From assembly GCA_937928555.1 (NCBI GenBank), contig CALFWR010000099.1, positions 1 through 45,388 of the forward strand: a stretch of 45,388 nucleotides of DNA, in the 5' to 3' direction. This document shows positions 27,049 through 34,848 of this stretch, in pieces (position 1 is the stretch's first letter; each line of letters starts with the position of its first letter). The notes beneath the pieces are model-generated. The model did no database searches, was not told the origin of the DNA, and was given only the letters and a program-made list of their open reading frames with translations. The stretch is from an uncultured Pirellulaceae bacterium. GTDB lineage: Bacteria; Planctomycetota; Planctomycetia; Pirellulales; Pirellulaceae. The translations under genes and the position numbers were made by a program.

Positions 27049-27468
27049 TTAATGGCCATATGCCGTGAAATCACGATCTAGCGCAAGGACGTGGTAGGCT
27101 CTACCGTCACGGTATCCGAGCATCGCCGCTCTCCCGTGAAATCGAAACGCAAGAATATGAACGTCATCCGTCACTGTGGACGGCAGATTGAACTTCAGCG
27201 AGTCACGCGAAATGATCTCGCAGCCACACGCGTGACGTCCGGAAGTCATGATCTGTGCCCAAGTGAGCTTGCTTAGTTTATGAAGAGTGTCAGCAAACGC
27301 TGCCCTCTCTTCTTGCTCGCAACTGGAGAGACAGTATTTGCCTTGGAGCATATTCAAACAGAAAAACGGCGTTTGGCTTTGTGTAGAACCCGTTGATGTA
27401 ACGGGAGCCTTTAACCTCTTGCCACCGGCGTTGTTGCGCTGTTTGAGCTGCTTCCCCTTACGCCCCAT
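27049..27468 (-). CDS. Probable toxin partner of the Panacea-type antitoxin
   Basis: 139 aa. It opens with a basic leader (MGRKGKQLKQRNNAGGKRLK) and continues with LHKLSKLTWAQIMTSGRHAC and TDDVHILAFRFHGRAAMLGY; the end RDGRAYHVLALDRDFTAYGH resembles the terminal strand of small RelE-like ribonucleases, though that fold call is tentative. Its ATG overlaps the last 11 bp of the antitoxin gene (27458-27468), which implies translational coupling. Size, basic charge and overlap fit the toxin of a two-gene module. The target is unknown; Panacea antitoxins are known to pair with many unrelated toxin folds. Confidence 0.68.
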   Translation of the reverse strand: MGRKGKQLKQRNNAGGKRLKAPVTSTGSTQSQTPFFCLNMLQGKYCLSSCEQEERAAFADTLHKLSKLTWAQIMTSGRHACGCEIISRDSLKFNLPSTVTDDVHILAFRFHGRAAMLGYRDGRAYHVLALDRDFTAYGH

Positions 27469-27904
27469 CTTGGGTTACCAAGGTAGAAAAAAACTGCTTC
27501 ATCGAATTTAATGCGATGATTTTGCCGTTTTCTGTGTCAACCCAAGGCGATTCTTGATGCGTCATGTCACGGAGCTTCCATGCGGAATACTGTCCGTATA
27601 CGTCGTAAACTTCGTTTACGACACTTTGCTCCTGTTCGTCAAGCCGGGCAAAAGCATCACACATGCCATCAACCTGAATAGATTTGGAACCAAACGATTT
27701 CAATTCATGGTAGACAACTGGTACTACTGGCCCATGTGTCCACGCTTCAATCGGTTCTTCAAACAACGGCTCGCCATGAATCGCAAGGTGCGCACCTTGA
27801 GCGTAATACAAGAGCTTTTGAATCTTCAGGTTCGTAATGCTATCGCCAGCTTCGTCATCTGCCTTGCAGGCGAAGAAAAGCCCTACGTCGCGCGCTGATG
27901 CCAT
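27458..27904 (-). CDS. Panacea-domain (DUF4065, SocA/GepA-like) antitoxin
   Basis: 148 aa from the ATG at 27902-27904, chosen because GGAGG lies 8 bases upstream; an ATG five codons earlier lacks this. The Panacea domain fills the protein: ITNLKIQKLLYYAQGAHLAI, then PLFEEPIEAWTHGPVVPVVY and a helical C-terminal part with SAWKLRDMTHQESPW. Such proteins neutralise diverse toxins (SocA of Caulobacter is one example). It is upstream of, and overlaps, the small basic gene at 27049-27468. Transcription as one unit is likely; the promoter should lie at about 27920-28030, shared with the region before the attC-like site. Confidence 0.85.
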   Translation of the reverse strand: MASARDVGLFFACKADDEAGDSITNLKIQKLLYYAQGAHLAIHGEPLFEEPIEAWTHGPVVPVVYHELKSFGSKSIQVDGMCDAFARLDEQEQSVVNEVYDVYGQYSAWKLRDMTHQESPWVDTENGKIIALNSMKQFFSTLVTQDGA

Positions 27905-28030
27905 TGGTAAATCCTCCATCGAACTGACAATCTAGTATTCTATTGTTTTGAGCGGGTTCGGGGAACTTCTGTTCTTCTGTGTTTTTCAGTAAAAATCGGT
28001 TTGCTGCAGCCGTTTTGCCGGTTTTACGCG

Positions 28031-28174
28031 GCGTATAACATGGTTTTTACGCACAGGCCCTGCGGGCACACCCCTCGCTTTTTGTTCATATCACGATCCT
28101 TTGTTATGATGTCTGGCGATCCGACACTTTTCGGTTTCGCTCGGGACGGGTGTCGTAAGAACCTTTCGTTACGC
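28031..28174 (+). other. attC-like site 1 (possible integron recombination site)
   Basis: The left arm GCGTATAACATGGTTTTTAC (28031-28050) pairs with the right arm CGTAAGAACCTTTCGTTACGC (28154-28174) as an imperfect inverted repeat with unpaired bases between two boxes: GGTTTTTACG with CGTAAGAACC, and GCGTATAAC with GTTACGC. This is the R''-L''...L'-R' layout of attC sites, and the 144-bp length is close to large sites such as VCRs. The AAC/GTT core is present, but R' (GTTACGC) departs from the GTTRRRY consensus. The YggL-like gene starts 12 bp after it, as cassette genes do. Confidence 0.45.
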
Positions 28175-28185
28175 GACCTGCCCGA

Positions 28186-28506
28186 ATGAAGAGACGTCTC
28201 CGCAAAAAACGCCGCCTTGGTGAGTTCGCGGAGTTTGGGTTCAACATTCGTTTTGCCATGTCCCCTGGCTTGGGCGCATCTGCCCGCAACGCGATCCTTG
28301 ATGCATTCCTCGACCAGATCGAACGCCTTGGTCTACAGTTTGGCGGTGGCGGCATCCACGACTGGGACGGTTTCGCTGAACTATGCGGTCGCGGCACCGC
28401 AACTGAACAACATCGCGCCGCAATCTTGGCTTGGCTCGAACAACACGCTGATATTGAGAACCCGCACGTTGGTGAACTCGTAGACGCATGGCACGGATGG
28501 GACTGA
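28186..28506 (+). CDS. YggL-like (DUF469) protein, possibly a gene cassette
   Basis: 106 aa. The start MKRRLRKKRRLGEFAEFGFN and the middle part (ILDAFLDQIERLGLQFGGGG, then WDGF) are the hallmarks of YggL/DUF469 proteins, of which the E. coli member binds the 50S ribosomal subunit. The length is typical. It is the only gene between two attC-like repeats, reads in the same direction as their orientation, starts 12 bp after the first and ends 62 bp before the second, which is the geometry of an integron cassette. It is unrelated to its neighbours. The family call is firm; the cassette idea is inference. Confidence 0.82.
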   Translation: MKRRLRKKRRLGEFAEFGFNIRFAMSPGLGASARNAILDAFLDQIERLGLQFGGGGIHDWDGFAELCGRGTATEQHRAAILAWLEQHADIENPHVGELVDAWHGWD

Positions 28507-28568
28507 CCGTACGCGATTGACCTTGCGAGCTTTCCGTGATGGCATGCCGACCAGCCACTCCACCGTTC
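28507..28568. other. Spacer between the YggL-like gene and attC-like site 2
   Basis: This is the first part of a 434-base gene-free stretch (28507-28940). The rest holds attC-like site 2 (28569-28700), element copy 7 (28701-28887) and about 50 bases before the serA stop. Nothing else is seen. Confidence 0.5.
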
Positions 28569-28700
28569 GTGTAACATGGTTTTTACGCCGAGGCCCTGCG
28601 GGCACACATTGGCTCTCTGGCAACGGGCTATGGCTTTGGTACAACTTCCGTCGTTCAGACTCGCTCGCTTCGTTCAGGGGGCGTAAAAACTTTCTGTTGT
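28569..28700 (+). other. attC-like site 2, right end broken by an element
   Basis: The left part is near-identical to that of site 1: TAACATGGTTTTTACGC, two differing bases, then AGGCCCTGCGGGCACAC (28573-28607). The right box GGCGTAAAAAC (28680-28690) pairs with GTTTTTACGCC (28579-28589). After the spacer TTTCT the core GTTGT (28696-28700) begins, where element copy 7 starts. The middle differs from site 1, as attC sites of one array often do. Conserved ends with variable centres favour attC over an ordinary repeat. Confidence 0.45.
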
Positions 28701-28887
28701 CCCGGATTATTCACGACGACGGGCGTTGATTCTACGTTTGGCCAACAGGAGCAAGGAAAAACCTGAATTTCAACAAGAAATGTGAATCATTCGGTAGGTG
28801 AAAGCCACAGCGATCGTTTCATCGCATTAGATTAACCGATAACTGTCTCAACTGATTCTGACGCCCACGCCTCGTGAATAATCCGGG
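28701..28887 (-). mobile_element. Short inverted-repeat element, copy 7 (type A core)
   Basis: The ends CCCGGATTATTCACGACGAC and CGCCTCGTGAATAATCCGGG enclose a type A core with a few differences (GATTAACCGATAACTG in place of the usual AGTCGCGGATCACTG). No target duplication is evident. It abuts the truncated core of attC-like site 2. Confidence 0.85.
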
Positions 28888-28940
28888 ATAAGACTTTGCC
28901 GAAAAGGAACTCACTTCAGTAACAAAAGATCCTCGCGAAT

Positions 28941-30605
28941 CTACATCAACCAGTCCGGCAGATCACCGGCTCGGGGAAGCCGAATCAGTCGTGCCGAATC
29001 GATGGCACTGTTTTCGGTCACCCGAGAAAGCGCCTTTTCCGACGCTTCGGAATCCAGATTCAAAACGCCAACCGCCTTGCCACCTGCCTCAGGGCCCTGG
29101 CGGCCGACCGCCATCTGCGCGATGTTGACCTTCTCTTCGGCCAACACGTTGCCCACGTAGCCAATGATGCCCGGGATATCCTGATGATGGAACACCAACA
29201 AGTTGCCATCCATGTACGCTTCGGTTCGGTAATCACCTAGCTTGATCAGTCGCGGCATGTTCTTACCGAATACGGTTCCGCTGGCAGAACACGTGTTCCC
29301 GTCGCCCGAAACCTGCGCCACGATCTGACTGCTGAACGTTCCCGGCAAAGGATTCTCCGTCCGCGTGAACTCGATCCCGCGTTCACGACAAAGCAACTCC
29401 GCATTAATGATGTTGGCTTCGTCGGTAAAGTTCTCCACCAGCCCGGCACAAAAAGCCGACACCAGAATCCGCGTATCCTTTTCCGCGATATCGCCGTTGA
29501 AACCAAGCTCACACTTGTCGATCGCACCGCCGTGCCATTGTCCCAGCAGCATCCCTAGGCGATACGCCACATCCGCATAACCCTTGACGCTCTTGAGCGC
29601 CGACGGATCTACCGACGTGTTAACCGCAGATTGAATTTCACCGGTTTGCAGATAGTTCACCAGCAAGTCAACCGCTTCAACCGCCACACCAACCTGGGCT
29701 TCCTCGGTACTGGCACCTAGATGCGGCGTGCACAGAACATTGTCCATCTGAAACAACGGACTGTCGGTGCAGGGCTCGTTGGGATAAACATCCAACGCCA
29801 CCCCGCCAAGATGTCCCGACTCAAGACCGGCCACCAGTGCGGCTTCGTCGTAGATACCGCCGCGGGCACAGTTCACCAGACGCGCCCCTTTTTTCAAAAG
29901 CTTCACCTGTTCGGTGCTGATCAAGCCTTCGGTCTCAGGCGTCAATGGCGTGTGAACCGTCAGATAATCGATCTCCGGAAGCATCTCGCTGACCTGCTCG
30001 ACCTTGCGAACCCCAATCGCTTCGGCTCGTTCACGCGTCAAAAACGGATCGTAGCCGATGACTTCCATCCCAAAGGCCGCCGCTCGCGAGGCAACTTCCT
30101 GGCCGATACGACCCAGCCCCACCACGCCCAGCTTCTTACCGTAGACTTCGGAGCCCTTGAATTTCTTGCGGTCCCACTTGCCCGCCTTCAGCGACGCGTG
30201 CGCCGGTGCGACTTTTCGCGACAGCCCCAACAGCAACGCCATCGTATGCTCGGCGGTACTGATCGTGTTTCCCGCAGGTGTGTTCATCACCACGATGCCC
30301 AACCGCGCTGCGGCGACCTTGTCGATGTTGTCGGTGCCCACTCCGGCCCTGACGATCGCTTTGAGTTGCGAGTTTCCTTCGAGAGACTCAGCGGTGATCT
30401 TCACGCCGCTGCGACACACCGCCCCGTCATAACCGGCCAACGCCTCCCGCAATTCTGCGCCCGCCAAACCGGTGCGGATGTCGTATTGGATTCCGCTGGC
30501 TGCGTCGAGTTTGTCCAGGCCTTCCTGAGCCAGGTCATCCAACACGATGACCCGATAAGTTTCTCCAGCGGTCGCGTTTGGCGTCGTTTCTGTTGCAACT
30601 GACAT
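28941..30605 (-). CDS. serA: D-3-phosphoglycerate dehydrogenase, long form with ACT domain
   Basis: 554 aa from the ATG at 30603-30605; a TTG four codons upstream is possible. It catalyses the first step of serine synthesis, 3-phosphoglycerate to 3-phosphohydroxypyruvate with NAD. The NAD-binding motif VVGLGRIGQEVASRAAAFG starts near residue 161 (Gly163, Gly165, Gly168). Also visible are LKAIVRAGVGTDNID, ARLVNCARGGIYDEAALVAG and the catalytic-His region DNVLCTPHLGAST. An intervening domain (~320-450) and a C-terminal ACT domain (DIPGIIGYVGNVLAEEKVNI) mark the long, serine-regulated type. It follows serC on the same strand, with element copy 8 between them. Confidence 0.96.
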   Translation of the reverse strand: MSVATETTPNATAGETYRVIVLDDLAQEGLDKLDAASGIQYDIRTGLAGAELREALAGYDGAVCRSGVKITAESLEGNSQLKAIVRAGVGTDNIDKVAAARLGIVVMNTPAGNTISTAEHTMALLLGLSRKVAPAHASLKAGKWDRKKFKGSEVYGKKLGVVGLGRIGQEVASRAAAFGMEVIGYDPFLTRERAEAIGVRKVEQVSEMLPEIDYLTVHTPLTPETEGLISTEQVKLLKKGARLVNCARGGIYDEAALVAGLESGHLGGVALDVYPNEPCTDSPLFQMDNVLCTPHLGASTEEAQVGVAVEAVDLLVNYLQTGEIQSAVNTSVDPSALKSVKGYADVAYRLGMLLGQWHGGAIDKCELGFNGDIAEKDTRILVSAFCAGLVENFTDEANIINAELLCRERGIEFTRTENPLPGTFSSQIVAQVSGDGNTCSASGTVFGKNMPRLIKLGDYRTEAYMDGNLLVFHHQDIPGIIGYVGNVLAEEKVNIAQMAVGRQGPEAGGKAVGVLNLDSEASEKALSRVTENSAIDSARLIRLPRAGDLPDWLM

Positions 30606-30649
30606 AAGAGGCTTCAAATCTGTTGAGTGAGATGGTGGTTAATTTTTAG

Positions 30650-30837
30650 CCCGGATTATTCACAAGGCGTGGGCGTGACTTTCAGTTCACCCAATGATTT
30701 CAGTATCAAGTTTGAAAACGATTCTTGTTTTGGACCTCATTGGCGAGGTGAACCGAAATCCCGGATGCGATATTGCTTTGGGGTACCCTTGGTATGATTT
30801 AGCGGCGATCAACGCCCATGGTCGTGAATAATTCCGG
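30650..30837 (+). mobile_element. Short inverted-repeat element, copy 8 (type B core), between serC and serA
   Basis: The ends CCCGGATTATTCACAAGGCG and GGTCGTGAATAATTCCGG flank a type B core read in the opposite direction to copies 2, 4 and 5. A perfect 5-bp direct repeat, TTTAG, lies at 30645-30649 and 30838-30842. The right-hand repeat includes the serC stop codon (30839-30841, read on the minus strand). The element separates serC from serA. Confidence 0.88.
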
Positions 30838-30838
30838 T

Positions 30839-31945
30839 TTAGGATTTGGCTGCATAGTCTTGCATGAAAGCCGCCAGAGCTTCGACGCCTTCGACGGGCA
30901 TCGCATTGTACAACGAAGCGCGAATTCCGCCGACGCTGCGGTGGCCTTTCAATGTCGTCAGGCCCGCCCTTGCCGCTTTGACCACAAAGTCAGCATCCTG
31001 CTCCGGGGTCGGCAACCGAAAAACAACGTTCATGATCGAACGATCTTTTTCGGCAGCATGGGGCACATAGAAGCCGCCGCTACCATCGACGACGTCGTAA
31101 ATCATTTTCGATTTAGCAATGTTCTGCTTTTCCATCGCCGCCAAGCCGCCGACTTCCTCTTCAAGCCACTTGCAAACCAGCCCCGTCACGTAGATCGCAA
31201 ACGTCGCTGGCGTATTGAAGCGGGAACCTTTGTCGGCATGAATCGCATAGCTCAGGTAGCTGGGCAACGGACCGCTTCGCTCAAGCAAATCTTTCCGCAC
31301 GACCACAACCGTCACGCCCGCCACGCCGGCGTTCTTTTGAGCACAAGCATAGAACAAACCGTATTTCGAAACGTCAACCGGACGGCACATGATGTCCGAA
31401 GAGTGATCGACCACGATCGGCACATCGCCGCAGTCGGGCAGCTCATGAAACTGAACTCCCTGAATCGTCTCGTTGGCAGTCAGGTGAACATACGCCGCCC
31501 CTTCGGTTGCTCCGGTCAGGCTCAGCTCACCCGGGGCAGGGACCCGATCGTAATTCGAATCCGCTCCGTCCCAGGCAACGTTCAGCTTGCCGTAGTGCTT
31601 CACCTCGCCGGAGCTCTTCTTGCCCCAGGCTCCTGTGACGATGTAGTCCGCCGTTTGATCGGCACCGCTCAGCAGGTTTGCCGGGATCATCACGTTCTGA
31701 AGCGCAGCACCTCCTTGAAGAAAAAGGACTTCATAATCGTTCGGAATCCCCATCAACCGCCTTAGTCGCGACTGGGCGTCATCAAGGATGTCATCAAAGT
31801 CCTTGCTGCGATGACTGATCTCCAACACGCTGCTACCGACCCCGGGCAGCGAAACCAGATCCTGCTGAATTTGCTCCAGCACCGACAGGGGAAGGACTGC
31901 CGGTCCGGCAGAAAAGTTAAACACACGCGCGGTCGTTGTGGACAT
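30839..31945 (-). CDS. serC: Phosphoserine aminotransferase
   Basis: 368 aa from the ATG at 31943-31945; an ATG five codons upstream (31960) is also possible. It converts 3-phosphohydroxypyruvate to phosphoserine with glutamate and PLP. Landmarks: VFNFSAGPAVLPLSVLEQIQ at the start, SVLEISHRSKDFDDI, VLFLQGGAALQNVMIPANLL, the PLP-lysine context YACAQKNAGVAGVTVVVVRK, and RASLYNAMPVEGVEALAAFM at the end. It lies upstream of serA, and together they make the serine precursor. The stop codon touches element copy 8. Confidence 0.97.
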   Translation of the reverse strand: MSTTTARVFNFSAGPAVLPLSVLEQIQQDLVSLPGVGSSVLEISHRSKDFDDILDDAQSRLRRLMGIPNDYEVLFLQGGAALQNVMIPANLLSGADQTADYIVTGAWGKKSSGEVKHYGKLNVAWDGADSNYDRVPAPGELSLTGATEGAAYVHLTANETIQGVQFHELPDCGDVPIVVDHSSDIMCRPVDVSKYGLFYACAQKNAGVAGVTVVVVRKDLLERSGPLPSYLSYAIHADKGSRFNTPATFAIYVTGLVCKWLEEEVGGLAAMEKQNIAKSKMIYDVVDGSGGFYVPHAAEKDRSIMNVVFRLPTPEQDADFVVKAARAGLTTLKGHRSVGGIRASLYNAMPVEGVEALAAFMQDYAAKS

Positions 31946-32180
31946 GGTACGGTCTGCCATTTTTGTGGTCGCGATCTTTATTAGAGAAGTGGCCTTCCCC
32001 CAGCTTTCAGGTTCGCAGTTTACGCATTATCAGCGATTTTTGAAGATACACGCCGGCCGCCAAAGCTAAGGCTCAGGAGTCTGCCAATGGTCCGCAACAG
32101 CGGCAGTCCATTCGCCACTGCGACATTCATCTTTGGCGCAGCCCTTGCATCGAGTCGCTCTGCGCCCTATCTCTTTACGC

Positions 32181-32756
32181 ATGTCCAACATCAGAACCTT
32201 CATCGCTGTTTTCGCTTCCGAGCGAATCAACAACAACATCAGCCGCCTGGTCGATCGATTCGCTGCCGTCAATAAAAAGCAGGTCAACTGGATCCCGCTG
32301 GACAATCTTCATGTCACGCTGAACTTTGTCGGCGAGATTCCCGACCGTGACATTCCCGAATTTTGCCGCGACGCCAAAGCGGTCATCGAAAAGTTCGAAC
32401 CCTTCGAACTGACACTCGGTGGACTTGATGGCTTCCCTTCGCTGGAATCCCCACGCACGCTTTGGGTTGGGGCAGAGCAGGGCGGTGAAGAAATGGAAGC
32501 GATGTCGAGGGAAATCACCAAGTTCCTTCGCGACTGGAGCCTGGGCAAATCGCGTTTTGACTTCCAGCCCCATATGACGATCGGTCGAATCAAGAAAGGA
32601 GCCGAATGCCCGGACGAACTTTCGCAGCTCGTCTATCGTTTCCGAAATCACAACGCCGGTTCCTGCCACGTCGACAAAGCCGTGATCTGCTCAAGCACTT
32701 TCGAAGGCGGCCGCCCGCAGTACGCTCCCATGGCCACCATTGAACTACGCGGTTAG
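32181..32756 (+). CDS. thpR: RNA 2',3'-cyclic phosphodiesterase (2H family)
   Basis: 191 aa from the ATG at 32181 (MSNIRTFIAVFAS); 16 further codons are open upstream but do not resemble the family. The two HxTx motifs of the 2H superfamily are present: His44-Val-Thr46 (NLHVTLNFVGE) and His131-Met-Thr133 (FQPHMTIGRIKKG). The length is typical of ThpR/LigT, which opens 2',3'-cyclic phosphates on RNA; the cellular role is uncertain. It is divergent from serC. No operon partner is visible. Confidence 0.93.
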   Translation: MSNIRTFIAVFASERINNNISRLVDRFAAVNKKQVNWIPLDNLHVTLNFVGEIPDRDIPEFCRDAKAVIEKFEPFELTLGGLDGFPSLESPRTLWVGAEQGGEEMEAMSREITKFLRDWSLGKSRFDFQPHMTIGRIKKGAECPDELSQLVYRFRNHNAGSCHVDKAVICSSTFEGGRPQYAPMATIELRG

Positions 32757-32904
32757 CCGCATCGCAAAAAAAGCGAGCCATTGTCCGCAAGGTAAGGCCT
32801 CGGATACCTCGGGGCGGAAGCACCAGAAAACTTCTTGCGTGCGTTGAATGTTATAGTGCAAAAGAGAATTCCTCGGCAAACTGAAACAACCCGCCTTCAG
32901 CCCC
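32757..32904. other. Non-coding stretch downstream of thpR
   Basis: First part of a 730-base gene-free region up to recA (32757-33488). No clear terminator is visible; element copy 9 and its duplication follow, then the recA leader. Confidence 0.4.
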
Positions 32905-32909
32905 TTCAG

Positions 32910-33180
32910 CCCGGATTATTCACGAGGCGTGGGCGTCTGAATAAGTTCCGGCAGTGATTCGCGACTCTGATGCGATGAAACGATGGCTGTGGTTTTCATC
33001 TACCGGATGATTCACATTTCTTGTTGAAATTCAGCTTTTCCCTTGCTCCGGTTGGCCAAACGTAGAATCAACGCCCGTCGTCGTGAATAATCCGGGTTCA
33101 CATTTCTTGTTGAAATTCAGCTTTTCCCTTGCTCCGGTTGGCCAGACGTAGAATCAACGCCCGTCGTCGTGAATAACCCG
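32910..33180 (+). mobile_element. Short inverted-repeat element, copy 9 (type A core) with an 86-bp tandem duplication
   Basis: A full type A copy (32910-33096; ends CCCGGATTATTCACGAGGCG and CGTCGTGAATAATCCGGG) is followed at once by a second copy of its right-hand 84-86 bases (33097-33180, compare 33011-33096). The whole is flanked by TTCAG at 32905-32909 and 33183-33187 (CCTTCAG if two more bases are counted). The flank therefore fits insertion first and duplication of the right half later. Confidence 0.88.
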
Positions 33181-33187
33181 CCTTCAG

Positions 33188-33488
33188 ATGGCCCAAAACT
33201 CTCCTCGAACGCACCTTCTTCTCTCAATGTCACATTATTGAAAAATACAAAACGGCACCCACAGCCCCCAAATTCTTTGCTCTGAACCCTGTTTTTCCCA
33301 GCGTTGCTGAACTATTTCAGCTTTTTCTTTCACGCCTGACCTGATGTGTCCACGCGCAGGCCAATCATACAAATGCAGGGACTTGAAAAGCCTTTTCGCG
33401 ACTCATACCTTAACGGGTACCGGCATTTGGCCTTTTTTGCGTTCACTGCGATTACCTGACGCTCACGTGTTCCCCGAAAGGTCTCTCA
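33188..33488 (+). promoter_or_regulatory. recA leader region
   Basis: About 300 bases with no gene. AAAGG (33477-33481) lies 7 bases before the recA ATG and is a fair ribosome site. I searched for a LexA operator of the CTG-N10-CAG or GAAC-N4-GTTC kind and saw none that is convincing. Confidence 0.45.
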
Positions 33489-34757
33489 ATGGTTGCAACC
33501 AAAACTTCTACAAACGGTGCCGTCTCCAAAAAGAAAGCCGAAGCAAAAGCTGAAGCCGACACAAAAACGACAAAGGCAAAAACCACAAGCCAAACTACTC
33601 CAACTACCGAAAGACTGGAAACCAAGATGGCAAAAACCAAAACGCCCGCGAAGAAGGACCGACTTTCCACCAAAACCAAACCTGACAAAAAGAAAAAGGA
33701 CGTCGCTTCCTCGACAGAGAAAATCTACGAAGACAACGAGAGCCTCAAAACTGCCGTCCAGCAGATCGAAGCCCAGTTCGGCAGCGGCTCGATCATGACG
33801 CTCAACCCGGACAACATCCCCAAGATCCGCGGCGTCTCCACCGGATCGCTTTCGCTCGACATGGCCCTGGGCGGAAGCGGGCTTCCCTGCGGACGCATTA
33901 TCGAAATTTACGGTCCCGAATCCAGCGGCAAAACGACGCTGGCCCTCCACGCCGTTGCCCAAGCCCAAAAGAAAGGCGGCATCGCGGCAATCGTTGACGC
34001 CGAACATGCCTTTGACCCCACCTGGGCCAAGCGGCTTGGCGTCTCCCTGGACACGCTGCTTGTCTCCCAGCCCAGCAGCGGCGAGGAAGCCATGCAGATC
34101 GTCGAGATGTTGGTCAAATCAAACGCTGTCGATGTCATCATTGTCGATTCGGTTGCCGCCCTGGTGCCCAAACGCGAACTCGAAGGCGAAATCGGCGACT
34201 CCCACGTTGGACTGCAGGCCCGCCTGATGAGCCAGTCAATGCGAAAGCTCACCGGTGCCATCGCCCGTAGCAAGACCTGCACGATCTTCATCAACCAGAT
34301 CCGTGAAAAGGTCGGCGTCATGTTCGGCAGCCCCGAAACCACACCCGGTGGTCGCGCCCTCAAGTTCTACTCTTCAGTTCGCATCGACGTCCGCCGCATC
34401 GGTGCGCTCAAAGACGGCGACACTCAGGTCGGCCAGCGAGTCAAAGCCAAGATCGTGAAAAACAAAGTCGCTCCGCCGTTTCGTATCGCAGAATTCGACA
34501 TGATGCACGACCACGGCATCAGCTACGAGGGCGACGTCCTTGACCTTGGCAAAGCACACAAGATCGTGGCTCAAAGCGGTGCGTGGTTCAAATACAACAA
34601 CACCCACATCGGCCAGGGCAAGGAAAAAGCACGCAACTATCTTCGCGAGAACCCTGAGGTCTGCGAAGAGATTCGCGGCAAGATCATGGAAGCCGGTGGC
34701 TATGTCGAAGAATTCCAGAGCTTCAATGACGATGCGGCCGACGAAACGAAAGAGTAA
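33489..34757 (+). CDS. recA: Recombinase A with a lysine-rich N-terminal extension
   Basis: 422 aa. The RecA core begins near residue 77 ([20 protein letters not shown]) and is complete: Walker A GPESSGKT (142-149), [20 protein letters not shown] around Walker [22 protein letters not shown] (L2 region), and [14 protein letters not shown]. It coats single-stranded DNA, pairs homologous strands and triggers LexA cleavage. The first ~75 residues, absent from ordinary RecA (about 350 aa), are rich in Lys, Ala and Thr with no hydrophobic core, like histone-H1-type tails. The ATG at 33489 was kept because it has an AAAGG site; the internal ATG at residue 47 has none. A terminator follows. Confidence 0.96.
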   Translation: MVATKTSTNGAVSKKKAEAKAEADTKTTKAKTTSQTTPTTERLETKMAKTKTPAKKDRLSTKTKPDKKKKDVASSTEKIYEDNESLKTAVQQIEAQFGSGSIMTLNPDNIPKIRGVSTGSLSLDMALGGSGLPCGRIIEIYGPESSGKTTLALHAVAQAQKKGGIAAIVDAEHAFDPTWAKRLGVSLDTLLVSQPSSGEEAMQIVEMLVKSNAVDVIIVDSVAALVPKRELEGEIGDSHVGLQARLMSQSMRKLTGAIARSKTCTIFINQIREKVGVMFGSPETTPGGRALKFYSSVRIDVRRIGALKDGDTQVGQRVKAKIVKNKVAPPFRIAEFDMMHDHGISYEGDVLDLGKAHKIVAQSGAWFKYNNTHIGQGKEKARNYLRENPEVCEEIRGKIMEAGGYVEEFQSFNDDAADETKE

Positions 34758-34780
34758 ACAGCCTCGCGCGAGACCACAAA

Positions 34781-34815
34781 GAGGACGAACTCCCCGCAGT
34801 TCACCCTCTTTTTTT
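34781..34815 (+). terminator. Intrinsic terminator after recA
   Basis: GAGG-ac-GAACT pairs with AGTTC-ac-CCTC (34781-34808) and is followed by TTTTTTT. It lies 24 bp after the recA stop. Confidence 0.82.
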
Positions 34816-34848
34816 GCGCGCTCTCATGTGACAACCCCGCCTCTGCGA

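Noticed and set aside
33188..33488. LexA operator in front of recA
   Set aside because: No CTG-N10-CAG or GAAC-N4-GTTC palindrome could be found; partial matches such as the GAAC near 33200 have no partner at the right distance.
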